Shown here: positions 7,086 through 15,217 of the stretch, one piece after another
Numbering within the stretch: the first letter of the stretch is position 1
Layout: each line of letters starts with the position of its first letter
IMG/VR virus record: IMGVR_UViG_3300037475_000162
Location: 1 to 64,000 of that record
Length of the DNA stretch: 64,000 nt
Strand: one strand, 5' to 3'
From: a virus
The notes under the pieces: generated by a model
Seen by the model: only the letters and a program-made list of their open reading frames with translations
The model's database searches: none
What the model was told of the DNA's origin: nothing
Made by a program: the position numbers and the translations under genes

Positions 7086-10000
7086 GCGTCTACATCGCCA
7101 CCTCCGAAGCGCCGCCCGCATTCGTCGCCAGCAACACCGGCTGGGGAGAGTTCTGCCGCTGGGCCGAGCATCTCGAAGGCGCGCCTGCGGCGGCGCACCT
7201 CGCGGCCTACGGATGGACGGACGACGTGGAGGAGTTGGCCGGCGAACTGCAAGACGCGACCGGTGCGGACGACGACGTCAAGGCTGTGGCGGCCACGCTT
7301 TGCGGTTTGCTCGACGGCGCCGAGACCGTGGTTGTCACGGACGGCGTGTCGCCCGGCGACGGCGGCAGCGACCCCGACAGCTTCGGCGAAGACCATCCGT
7401 CTCCTGACGACGCCCCGGATCTCGCCGAGTTTTACGCCTCCCTCTGCAACGACCTCGCCGCGGCCGGCGACGACCCCGGCGACGTCGCCGACGAGGCGAG
7501 CGAGGAGCTTGCCGCCGACGGCTGGAGCATCGTGGAGGACGGCGGGAAGTGGAAGGCGAGCCATGAGAGCGAGGCGGACGCCGACGAGGAAGCGGAAAAG
7601 TTCACCGAGCGGGCGCCGAAAGGCGGCGTGTCGATCGGGGGCAAGTTCTTCGCCGGCGGCAAATGGATTCCCAACAAGGATCTCGCCAACGCCTCCCCGG
7701 AAGACAAGGCGAAGCTCGCCGCCGCGAAGGCTGACTCCGACACGAAGGCCGCCGGCCGCAAGCAGGAGCGCGCCGGTCGCGGCAGCATCGACGTCAGGGG
7801 CCTGCAAGACCGCCTGGCGAAGCACGCCGGCGCCCACACGCTGACAGGCAGGGAGCGGGGCGGGGCGGCTGCGATTGCCACGCTCTTGCACCGGCACCAC
7901 GGCGAGCTGGCGCTGCACCGCGTCGAGGAACTGGCCGACCGCGTCGAGCGGACGCTGAAGACCATCGGCGACGACCACCCCAACAGCGAGGGGCTGCGGC
8001 AGCAGTTCGGGAAGAGGCTGGCGCAACTGCACGCGGCGGCGGAGCGGCTGGGCGCGAAGGGCGTCACTGGCAAGGTGGAGAAGCCGAAGCAGGCTGCTTC
8101 ACCGCAGGCAAATAAATCCGCCAATCCGGCGGCCGACGCCGCGGCGCTGCACGGCGACGTCGCCCGGCGACTGATAGCGATGAACAAGATGCCGCCGGAA
8201 GAGGCGAAGGAAGCCTACGCCGCGCTGCACAAGGACGTGGTCGATCGATTGCGGGCGATGGACGTGGCGCACCAGCCCTTGAGCGGGCTTCGCGAGATTG
8301 CCAGGGCGGTGCCCGGGGCCAACCCGCGCGGCAGCGCCCACGACGTGGCTGACTCCATTGTGCGGACCATCCTCTCGCCCATGATGATCAGCCTGGAGGG
8401 GCATGGCACGACGGGGGCGCAGTTCCCCGAGGACGTCTTCCCTTCGCGGCCGGAGAAGACGGACCGCCGCCAGGCGGCCGAGCAAGCGAAGGCCGACCGG
8501 CAGCAGGCCGGCCTGAAGCGGCAGGAGCAGGAGCGGCAGCAGCAGGCCGCCGCCGCCTCGCCGCAGGCAAAAACCGCCGCCGCCGCCGTCAAGGCCGTCC
8601 AGCATGGAGCGGCGAACGGAACGGGCAAGGCCGACCTCGACGCGAAGCTCGACGCGCTCGATCTGCCGTCCATGTCCCCGGCCGACCTACAAGGCGCGGC
8701 GCGCGTGCTGGGGGTGAACGCCTCTGGCGGCAAGGCCGAGCTGATCGGCCGAATTCGCCGATCGGTCCATGAGATACCCGAGATCCGCCTGGCCGGCGCA
8801 GGCAGCGTATCGCCCGCGCCCGCAGCGAAGCCCGAAGGCGAGGGCGCGGCATACCTCGCCGCGAAGCTCAAGGGCATGGGCGTTCCTGACGGTCCGCGCG
8901 CCCTTCCCGCCTCGCGGCCGGGCAAGACCCCGGCCGAGCATCAGGCGGCGGTGATGGAGTCGATCCGCCGGGCCGGGCTGAAGCCGGGCGGACTGCTGTC
9001 GCTGGCGAAACTGCACCTCGCCACGGGCTTGCCGCTGGCCGACATGCACGCCGCCGTCAACGACCTGCGCCGGCAGGGCAAGCTGACGGGCACGCGGCAC
9101 GAAAGCCGTGGCGGCCTGCCGCGGGACGTGGCCGCGGCGGCGCTGACGGACCCCGGCGGCGGGCAGATTCACCATGTGAGCGTGCGGGAGGAAGGCGGCG
9201 GGCATGGGCCGGCCAGGCACGCCGAACGCTTCCCCCGCCTTGCATCCGCCCTGCTGCGGTTCAGCGAGGGCGGCGGCAGCGACCTGCACCGGATCAACGG
9301 CATCGAGTTGTTCGCCACGGGCAACCACCGCGGCGTGGACTACACCCTCGACGACCTGAAGGACATGGTGCGGAATTTCGAGGAGTACAGCGCCCCGCGA
9401 GAGAACAGGGCGCCGCGGCAAGCGATGCCGTTTGTGATTGGCCACGGCGAGGACCAGTCCATCCTCGAGCGCAGCGACCTGCCCGCGGCGGGATGGTTCA
9501 AGCAGCTGGGAATTCGCCCGTCGCCGATCCCGGAAGACCCCGGCCGGTACGTCCTGGAGGGGGACGCGGCCGACGTGCCGGGCAAGGTGGCGCGGCTGAT
9601 CAGGAGCCGCGCCTACCCGAAGGTCAGCCTGGAGATTTACCCTCCGGAACTGCACCCGTTCAAGGGACGGGGAATGATGGCGCGTCGCGCGGCCATGCTC
9701 GGCGGCGACGTGCCCCAGGTGAAGGACCTCGACGACATCCCGAGGCCCGAGCCGATGAGCGAGCCGGCGCGACGCTGGCCGACAATCTTACGATTCAGCG
9801 AGTCCGCCACGGTTCGCGGCTGTCTCGCCTTCTTTTCCGAGGTGATCGACATGGACCCCGAACAGTTGAAAAGCAAGCTGGTCGAGCAGCACGGCATGGA
9901 TCCGGCGGCCGTCGAGAAGATGCACCCCGACGCGATGGCCGAGGTGTGTAGGAAAATGGACGAGAAGGACGCGAAGGCCGGCATGGACGACGACAAGGCC

Positions 10001-10795
10001 GACGGCTGGATGGCCAGCAAGCTCGACGAGGAGATGCCCGACGACGAGGAGAGCATGGAGAAGTACGGCGAGGCGTGGAAGAAGTTCGGCGAGTTCCGCC
10101 GCGCCTTCGGCGAGCGCTGCGCCAAGAAGTATGGCGAGCGGTTCAAGAAATTTTCCGACGGCGGGGACATGTACCAGGGCGCGAAGGACGCCGGCTATCC
10201 CGCCGACCAGGCGGCGGCGATGGCACACAAGACGCTCAAGGACGAGGGAAAGGATCACAAGATGAGCGAGGGCGCGTTGACGGCGCTGATCCAGAAGACC
10301 GTGGCCGACGCTCTGAAAAAGGAGGTCGGCAGCAGCATCAGCAAGCTGGAGAAGTTCGACGAGGAGCTGCGCAGGGAGAAGCGCAAGGAACTGGTCGAGG
10401 GCGTCCTCGATCGGCTGGCCGACCGCATCCCGCCCGGCGAGCGCGACAACGAGCGGGCTGTGCTGGAACTGCTGGCCGACGATGCGTCCGTCCACAAGTT
10501 CAGCGAGGCCGGCGGCAAGACGTGGCAGGGCACGCGCTACCAGCAGCGCATCAAGGCGCTGGAGAAGCGCAGCCCGATCACGGCCCAGCGGATGAAGTTC
10601 GCGGAGGCCGGCGGCAGTGCGGCCGACGACGACGTTGCCCGGGTCGAGCGCTTCAGCGAGTCGCCGATCCTGGCGTCCGCGCTGGCCGCCGCGAACAAGA
10701 CGCCCGCGAAGTACGTCGAGGACTTCAAGGAATTGCGCAAGAAGAACCCCCAGCTGACCGCCACGCAGTACGGGGTGCCGGCCAACGTGGCCTGA
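7082..10795 (+). CDS. Giant fusion: SAP-containing N-terminus + Mu-I-type head maturation protease + scaffold
   Basis: A 1237-residue protein starting by ATGA overlap. Residues 1-170 are acidic. About 525-560 resemble a SAP DNA-binding helix pair (LDLPSMSPADLQGAARVLG, GGKAELIGRI), and about 635-690 a winged-helix-like segment. Residues about 735-880 fit the Mu gpI-type prohead protease (INGIELFATGNH, DDLKDMVRNFEEY, MPFVIGHGED, AAGWFKQL, AYPKVSLEIYP). From about 925 follows a highly charged helical scaffold ending in LTATQYGVPANVA. F[ST/A][E/D] motifs recur at F174, F727, F905, F918, F1024, F1140, F1173 and F1191, at the domain borders. Most Mu-like protease/scaffold proteins are about 350-400 residues, so the 700-residue extension is unusual. 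Confidence 0.8.
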   Translation: MSVYIATSEAPPAFVASNTGWGEFCRWAEHLEGAPAAAHLAAYGWTDDVEELAGELQDATGADDDVKAVAATLCGLLDGAETVVVTDGVSPGDGGSDPDSFGEDHPSPDDAPDLAEFYASLCNDLAAAGDDPGDVADEASEELAADGWSIVEDGGKWKASHESEADADEEAEKFTERAPKGGVSIGGKFFAGGKWIPNKDLANASPEDKAKLAAAKADSDTKAAGRKQERAGRGSIDVRGLQDRLAKHAGAHTLTGRERGGAAAIATLLHRHHGELALHRVEELADRVERTLKTIGDDHPNSEGLRQQFGKRLAQLHAAAERLGAKGVTGKVEKPKQAASPQANKSANPAADAAALHGDVARRLIAMNKMPPEEAKEAYAALHKDVVDRLRAMDVAHQPLSGLREIARAVPGANPRGSAHDVADSIVRTILSPMMISLEGHGTTGAQFPEDVFPSRPEKTDRRQAAEQAKADRQQAGLKRQEQERQQQAAAASPQAKTAAAAVKAVQHGAANGTGKADLDAKLDALDLPSMSPADLQGAARVLGVNASGGKAELIGRIRRSVHEIPEIRLAGAGSVSPAPAAKPEGEGAAYLAAKLKGMGVPDGPRALPASRPGKTPAEHQAAVMESIRRAGLKPGGLLSLAKLHLATGLPLADMHAAVNDLRRQGKLTGTRHESRGGLPRDVAAAALTDPGGGQIHHVSVREEGGGHGPARHAERFPRLASALLRFSEGGGSDLHRINGIELFATGNHRGVDYTLDDLKDMVRNFEEYSAPRENRAPRQAMPFVIGHGEDQSILERSDLPAAGWFKQLGIRPSPIPEDPGRYVLEGDAADVPGKVARLIRSRAYPKVSLEIYPPELHPFKGRGMMARRAAMLGGDVPQVKDLDDIPRPEPMSEPARRWPTILRFSESATVRGCLAFFSEVIDMDPEQLKSKLVEQHGMDPAAVEKMHPDAMAEVCRKMDEKDAKAGMDDDKADGWMASKLDEEMPDDEESMEKYGEAWKKFGEFRRAFGERCAKKYGERFKKFSDGGDMYQGAKDAGYPADQAAAMAHKTLKDEGKDHKMSEGALTALIQKTVADALKKEVGSSISKLEKFDEELRREKRKELVEGVLDRLADRIPPGERDNERAVLELLADDASVHKFSEAGGKTWQGTRYQQRIKALEKRSPITAQRMKFAEAGGSAADDDVARVERFSESPILASALAAANKTPAKYVEDFKELRKKNPQLTATQYGVPANVA

Positions 10796-10851
10796 CCCGG
10801 ACCCGCGGCAACGCGCAACCCACAATGAGACATAGAAGAGAGAGGTAAACA

Positions 10852-11643
10852 GTGGCGAATGCAACCTCCAGGGTGGCCCGCGCGGTCCGCGGCTACCGCG
10901 ACGAGATCCTCACCCACAGCTACGGGACCGTCAGCAGCAAGACGCAGCTGTACACGACGGCCATGCTCGGCCTGAACGCCGGCTATCTGACCAAGTTCGA
11001 CGACACCGGCGCCTACACGTTCTTCGGCCTGGTCAACGAGGACGAGGGCAACCCGGTCGTGCCCAGCGACGGCACGACCTCGGCCACGGCCGGGGCGAAC
11101 AGTCTCGGCGTGGACGTGCGACAGCCGCCCGCCTTCGAGCTGAACATCGCCAGCGTCGCCATCACCGACATCGGCCGCCGCGTCTACGCGCTGGACGATC
11201 AGACGGGGACGCTCGATCCGTCGGCCACGACGTACGGCAACCTGATCGGCACGGTAAAGGATCTGATCTTCGCGGCGGACGGCGGCAGTCCGGTGGCGAA
11301 CTACGCCCTGGTTGCGCCGATCTACGGAACGCCGGTGGGCGGCCGGTTGCAGGTCTTCAGCGCTTCAGGCGCCATCCAGCAGCGCAGCAGCATCGTGTGG
11401 CTGAAGGGCAACAGCGCCCTGGCGATGACGCTGGCCAACCCGACGACGCTCGTACAGGACGGCATGACGATCGAGATCATCGAGACGGGCACCGGCGCTC
11501 ACACTGTCACCACCGGCAGCAACGGCATCAACGGGGCCAGCCATATCGCCACCTTCGGCGGGGCCGCCGGCGACAACCTCGTGCTGATCGCCCTGGGCGG
11601 CAGCTGGTACGTGGAATCGTCCGTGGGCGTCGTCCTGAGTTGA
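10852..11643 (+). CDS. Probable capsid decoration or minor head protein
   Basis: A 263-residue protein with a GTG start behind a strong AGAGAGGT site. It sits between protease/scaffold and major capsid gene, the usual place for decoration protein. It is Gly/Ala/Thr-rich and beta-stranded; the first half (residues 1-150, with FFGLVNEDEGNPVVP and AITDIGRRVYALDD) is like decoration proteins of other phages, while the second half (from VASGAIQQRSSI to the end) reads like a separate beta domain. The assignment rests on position and composition. Confidence 0.5.
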   Translation: MANATSRVARAVRGYRDEILTHSYGTVSSKTQLYTTAMLGLNAGYLTKFDDTGAYTFFGLVNEDEGNPVVPSDGTTSATAGANSLGVDVRQPPAFELNIASVAITDIGRRVYALDDQTGTLDPSATTYGNLIGTVKDLIFAADGGSPVANYALVAPIYGTPVGGRLQVFSASGAIQQRSSIVWLKGNSALAMTLANPTTLVQDGMTIEIIETGTGAHTVTTGSNGINGASHIATFGGAAGDNLVLIALGGSWYVESSVGVVLS

Positions 11644-11665
11644 CCTGCGGGAATGGAGGCGGGCC

Positions 11666-11923
11666 TTGCGCATCAAGCGGACGAGAAACGGCGTCGTGGA
11701 CTGGATCGAGGGGCTGTCGCCTCTGGGCTTCGCCCTGGGCTTCACCTCCGACGGCGAGAAGGCGGGACGGTTCAGCCCGGACGTCTGTTCGCTGGTGCGC
11801 GAGAACTACGCGCCACACCCCGCCGCGGGCGTGCTGACCGCCGAGCCCGACGAGGAGCCGGCGGCGCCGGAACCGGTACGGGCCGAGCCGAAGAAACCAA
11901 GGGGCCAGAAGGCCGCCGTCTGA
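11666..11923 (+). CDS. Small hypothetical head-region protein
   Basis: An 85-residue protein with a TTG start preceded by GGAGGCGGGCC. It has an N-terminal folded part (MRIKRTRNGVVDWIEGLSP) and an acidic Pro/Ala/Glu tail ending PKKPRGQKAAV. Unrecognised. The tail composition is typical of small phage structural or assembly accessory proteins. Confidence 0.55.
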   Translation: MRIKRTRNGVVDWIEGLSPLGFALGFTSDGEKAGRFSPDVCSLVRENYAPHPAAGVLTAEPDEEPAAPEPVRAEPKKPRGQKAAV

Positions 11924-12035
11924 CCGGAACAGAGAACGACCATGCGGCCGGGGGTAGCTCCCCTTCATCACCTTCCCCGGGTGACGGTCGCTGGACACCA
12001 CGGGGCACCTGCTCGGGGAGCGGGCGAGAACTGAC
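11924..12035 (+). other. Structured spacer before the major capsid gene
   Basis: The 112-base gap contains a tight hairpin GGGG-TAGCT-CCCC near 11954-11966 and G/C-rich complementary blocks around it (a CCCC...GGGG pair flanking the base sequence at 11987-12010). No gene is visible. It may set capsid translation level or mRNA stability. The evidence is base complementarity only. Confidence 0.3.
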
Positions 12036-13004
12036 ATGGCCGTTGACGTGAATGCATTCTCCGCCCTCGCGCGGGCGGAGTTCAACAACCAGCTGCTGGG
12101 CGCGTACGCGCACCCCTACCCCGCCGACATCAACTCTCTGGTTGACGAGTGGCCGAGCAAGGTGGCCGTCGAGACGTACGCCTACATGACCAACATCCCG
12201 CGTTTGCGGGTCTTCAAACGGGACTCGCCCGCGGTGCAGATGGTCGCCGACAAGTGGACGGTGCCGAACGTCACCTACCGCGCCGGTCCGGTGGTCGTGC
12301 AGAAGGAGACGCTCGACGACGATCAGATCGGCGGCTACCTGCGATCCATCGCCGCATTGCCGCAGGGCGCGCAGAAGGACATCAAGTACAAGATCCTGAA
12401 CGTCTTCGCCAACGGCGACAGCAACACCTGCTTCGACGGCACGAACATGTTCGCCAGCAGTCACACCGTCGGGAGCGGCAATAACCTGATGACCGCCACG
12501 AGCGCGTCGAGCGATGCGGTCACGCACAAGATTATCGCCGTCATCACCGACGGACCGGCCAAGCCAGTCCTGTTCCAGAATCGCGAGCCGCTGAAGGACT
12601 TGCAAGACAACGGCACGCCGCAGGCGATGGAGGCCCGCGAGTTCCGCTACTGGGCCGACACGCGATTCGGCGTCAGCTGCGCCGCGTGGTTCACCGCGGT
12701 CAAGCTGACCATCACCAACACGCCGACGCTGACGGAGCTGACCACGGACATCCTTTCGATGTTCAACCGCCTGCGCACGTTCACATTGCCCAGGGGGGCG
12801 GACGTGGACGACCCCCTTTACTTCTGGGAAGGGTGGACCCCGGAAGGCAGCAACGTGACCCTGCTGTGCAACCTCCAGCTGGCGACCCTCCTCGAAACCA
12901 TTCGTGACTCGGCGCTGATCGCCAGCGGCACGGGCGGCGGCGTGGTGACGAACTACCTGGCCAACAAGTTCAAGGTGATCCCGACGAGCGCCCTGGGAGC
13001 GTAA
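12036..13004 (+). CDS. Major capsid protein (Mu gpT-like)
   Basis: A 322-residue protein. Its sequence order is that of Mu gpT-type capsid proteins: VNAFSALARAEFNNQLL at the start, then a PSKVAVETYAYMTNIPRLR region, VQKETLDDDQIGGYLRSI (spine helix), DGTNMFASSH, a long central helix and a C-terminal KFKVIPTSALGA. This forms the HK97-fold shell. No FSE-like motif is seen near its N-terminus, so its own processing is doubtful. Confidence 0.85.
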   Translation: MAVDVNAFSALARAEFNNQLLGAYAHPYPADINSLVDEWPSKVAVETYAYMTNIPRLRVFKRDSPAVQMVADKWTVPNVTYRAGPVVVQKETLDDDQIGGYLRSIAALPQGAQKDIKYKILNVFANGDSNTCFDGTNMFASSHTVGSGNNLMTATSASSDAVTHKIIAVITDGPAKPVLFQNREPLKDLQDNGTPQAMEAREFRYWADTRFGVSCAAWFTAVKLTITNTPTLTELTTDILSMFNRLRTFTLPRGADVDDPLYFWEGWTPEGSNVTLLCNLQLATLLETIRDSALIASGTGGGVVTNYLANKFKVIPTSALGA

Positions 13005-13102
13005 GCCCGAGGGGGAACCGGAGACGTAACCGGGCTGGCCAAAGCGTCCGGGGCGAGTAGCCGGCAAGCCCGTCCCCTGAAACCAGGCAGGAGTGTGTCA
13101 GC
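13005..13102 (+). ncRNA. Candidate structured RNA between capsid gene and next gene
   Basis: The 98-base spacer folds on paper into nested helices: AGGGG (13010-13014) with CCCCT (13075-13079), and CGGGCT (13031-13036) with AGCCCG (13066-13071), enclosing a smaller GGC/GCC stem. It ends just before the GCAGGAG ribosome-binding site at 13087-13093, so it could be a leader affecting translation or a processing signal. I do not recognise a known riboswitch class. Confidence 0.35.
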
Positions 13103-13498
13103 ATGGCCGCATCACCCTCGTTCCTGCAAAGCTGCCAGGCGGCAATCGTCCTGCTGCCGCAGTACGCCGCGTTTCAGGCGGCCTGCGCAGCGCTGTCAGC
13201 CGCCGGCGAGGCCGGCCGGGCGGCAGCCTGGCAGGCGTGCTACGGCGACGGGCAGATCGGGTTGAGCCCGGCCCACGGGCTGCGCCGGGCAATCCGCGAC
13301 GTGATCGTCAACGAGCAGTACGCACTGGCCGTCACGCTGTCCCAGGCTGACGCCGAGGCGGCCTACCAGCAGCTTGCGGCGCTGCTGGCTCCCGACGCGG
13401 CGCAGCCGGAGCCGGGACCGCAGGCGCGTTCCGCGGTCATGACGCAAGAAGACCTCGACCTGATCCGCACGGCCGCCGCACGGCTGGCGAGCGACTGA
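13103..13498 (+). CDS. Hypothetical head/connector protein
   Basis: A 131-residue, helical, Ala-rich protein (ATG with GCAGGAG upstream). Conserved-looking parts are PQYAAFQAACAAL, GLRRAIRDVIVNEQYALAV and a C-terminal TQEDLDLIRTAAARLASD helix. The position after the capsid gene suggests a head-completion or connector role, but no family is recognised. Confidence 0.55.
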   Translation: MAASPSFLQSCQAAIVLLPQYAAFQAACAALSAAGEAGRAAAWQACYGDGQIGLSPAHGLRRAIRDVIVNEQYALAVTLSQADAEAAYQQLAALLAPDAAQPEPGPQARSAVMTQEDLDLIRTAAARLASD

Positions 13499-13512
13499 GT
13501 GAGGGATATTCA

Positions 13513-13929
13513 ATGTCCGAATTCATGGGGCCGTTGACAAAAAACCTTGTCGTCGCCGACGGCCAGGTCGGGACTGTCGCCGCAGCGGTCACGAGCAACC
13601 CCGGCAGCTGGGCGGAGCGGTACAACCTGCTCTTTTCCAACGTCGGCGCCCAGACGGAGACGCTGATCGTCACGCAGACGCGCAACGGCGGGACGCCGCG
13701 GCGGGTGCGGATCGCCGTGCTGGACCCCGGCGAGGCGCTGGAGATCACGGGGTTGCCCGTCAATGTGGCCGACATGGTGCTGGCCGTCACGACCGACGCC
13801 GGCAGCGTGGACTACCTGGTGAGCAAGGCCGGCTACGAGACGCACATGGAGTCGCGCGTCTATGACGCGAGCGGCTTGCCGAAGTCGTATCCGCAGATCT
13901 TTGAGCAGCTCGCGGCGGCGCTGGGCTGA
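13513..13929 (+). CDS. Hypothetical structural protein
   Basis: A 138-residue protein. The first 105 residues are beta-rich and contain a typical phage structural pattern (YNLLFSNVGAQTETLIVTQ, RVRIAVLDPGEALEITGLPV, DMVLAVTTDAGSVDYLV). It could be a head-decoration or spike-like protein. It ends in a short helix (QIFEQLAAALG). Spacing of 14 bases to the preceding gene suggests co-translation. Confidence 0.55.
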   Translation: MSEFMGPLTKNLVVADGQVGTVAAAVTSNPGSWAERYNLLFSNVGAQTETLIVTQTRNGGTPRRVRIAVLDPGEALEITGLPVNVADMVLAVTTDAGSVDYLVSKAGYETHMESRVYDASGLPKSYPQIFEQLAAALG

Positions 13930-13977
13930 GAACGGAACCGACGAGACAACCATTCCCCCTGAAAGGCAGAGGCGCAC

Positions 13978-14646
13978 ATGGCAATCACGATGACTTTCCA
14001 GGCGAACGTCCGCAAGACGGCTCCCGAGGTGTACGGTTCCGGCGCGTTCCCGGTCGATCAAAACAACCGCGGCGACCTGTGCTTTGCTCAGGCGCTGCCC
14101 GAACGGGCTGAGCTGGTTCGGCTCGGCAATTCCTACGGCGCGCAGATCAAGGAAGGCAACGCCTTCACGGCGCTCATCACGATTCCGACAACCCTGGCGG
14201 AACTGGCGCTGCAGAACGGCGAGTCGGCCGGCGGCAAGTCCTACGTCATCGACCGCGTGTGGGTCAAGGACGTGACGACCACGGCCGCGGCCAACTACGT
14301 CACCATCCTCGGGCAGGTGGTTGTCCCGGGAACGGCCCTGGTGGCCGATTCGGCAAACAAGACGATTCAGTCGCTCTCGGGCAAGCCCAACTACGGCGGC
14401 AAGGCGCAGCTCGCCGTGCATTCCTCTTCGGTCGGCGCGCTGCAAGACAAGTGGTTTACGCTGGGCGCCGCCGGCATCAGCCAGCCGACCTCGACATCCA
14501 TCGCCGCGGCTTACGAGGCGCTGTGCTACGGGCGGTACGTCATTCCGCCAGGCGGTACGTTCGCGCTCAACGCGCAGGAAGCGGTGTCGGGTGGAACCTG
14601 CATCCTCGGCGTGGAATGGCATGAGGTGCAGCTCGATCTCGGTTGA
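13978..14646 (+). CDS. Hypothetical structural protein
   Basis: A 222-residue protein with AAAGGCAGAGG before the ATG. It reads as a beta-sandwich (FTALITIPTTLAELALQNGE, SYVIDRVWVKDVTT, NYVTILGQVVVPGTAL, GGTFALNAQEAVSGGTCIL). Its size and neighbours suggest a virion protein, perhaps decoration. No family assignment possible. Confidence 0.55.
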   Translation: MAITMTFQANVRKTAPEVYGSGAFPVDQNNRGDLCFAQALPERAELVRLGNSYGAQIKEGNAFTALITIPTTLAELALQNGESAGGKSYVIDRVWVKDVTTTAAANYVTILGQVVVPGTALVADSANKTIQSLSGKPNYGGKAQLAVHSSSVGALQDKWFTLGAAGISQPTSTSIAAAYEALCYGRYVIPPGGTFALNAQEAVSGGTCILGVEWHEVQLDLG

Positions 14647-14648
14647 TC

Positions 14649-14693
14649 AAGGGCGGAGAGGGCGCGAACAGTTCGCGCCCTCTCCGCGGCGTC
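14649..14693 (+). terminator. Strong hairpin in the 14647-14710 spacer
   Basis: GGGCGGAGAGGGCGCGAA and the following TTCGCGCCCTCTCCGC are near-perfect complements (about 15-16 base pairs, short AC loop). There is no U-run after it, so it could be a processing or stability element rather than a factor-independent terminator. Confidence 0.5.
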
Positions 14694-14710
14694 CGCAAGC
14701 GGGAGACTCC

Positions 14711-14923
14711 ATGCAGATCGTGATTACCGAGCGCCCCGACGGCACGTTCGCCCTGGCCTGCGACGAGGACAGACCGTTCGAGACGCTGCGCCTGCTCCGG
14801 CAGGCGGCCGATGTCTTCCTCCAGCAGCAGGCGCACGCGGAGACACAGGCGCAGGCCGGCAAGATCGTGCTGGCGCGCGGCACGGTTGGGCCGCCGAACG
14901 GACGCAGGGGGCAAGCAGGATGA
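14711..14923 (+). CDS. Small hypothetical protein
   Basis: A 70-residue protein; a beta hairpin at the start (MQIVITERPDGTFALAC) and an amphipathic helix follow (ETLRLLRQAADVFLQQQAH). Its stop overlaps the next ATG. A CGCGCCCTCTCCGC/GGGCGGAGAGGGCGCG pair around 14649-14690 forms a strong hairpin in front of this gene. Function unknown. Confidence 0.55.
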   Translation: MQIVITERPDGTFALACDEDRPFETLRLLRQAADVFLQQQAHAETQAQAGKIVLARGTVGPPNGRRGQAG

Positions 14924-15177
14924 CCCGCGAGCGCCTGCTCCTGCGCCACGGCCAGCTCCTGCAGCGCCTCGCGGACCTGGGCGCGGAGGCAGCCGCCGTG
15001 CAGCGGGCGATCGATCGCGTCGAGGAGCTGCTGCGGGAGGGGGCCGGCGATGACGGAGCAACTGTGGCAGGCGGCAACGGCCGTGGCGGCAATAACCATC
15101 GTGCTGCTGGCGCTGCTGGTGGTGTACCGGACGGCAATGGCCGAGGACGACGAGTTCGAGCGGCAGGCAAGGGGTGA
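14920..15177 (+). CDS. Small coiled-coil protein with long 3' overlap
   Basis: An 85-residue frame starting in the stop of the previous gene (ATGA). Its first 42 residues look coding (RLLLRHGQLLQRLADLGAEAAAVQRAI..., a coiled coil), but the remainder is Gly/Arg-rich and overlaps the membrane peptide frame that starts at 15050. Either both frames are translated or the upstream protein has an unusual low-complexity tail. Confidence 0.4.
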   Translation: MTRERLLLRHGQLLQRLADLGAEAAAVQRAIDRVEELLREGAGDDGATVAGGNGRGGNNHRAAGAAGGVPDGNGRGRRVRAAGKG

Positions 15178-15217
15178 GGACGAGGCGGGGCGGCAGGACG
15201 ACGGGAGGGGAAAGTGA
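15050..15217 (+). CDS. Small single-helix membrane protein
   Basis: A 55-residue frame with GGAGGGGG upstream. It has one transmembrane segment at residues 7-25 (AATAVAAITIVLLALLVVY) and an acidic C-terminus. The GTG of the methyltransferase overlaps its stop (GTGA), which supports its translation. It lies within the previous frame in a different register. Confidence 0.5.
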   Translation: MTEQLWQAATAVAAITIVLLALLVVYRTAMAEDDEFERQARGEDEAGRQDDGRGK

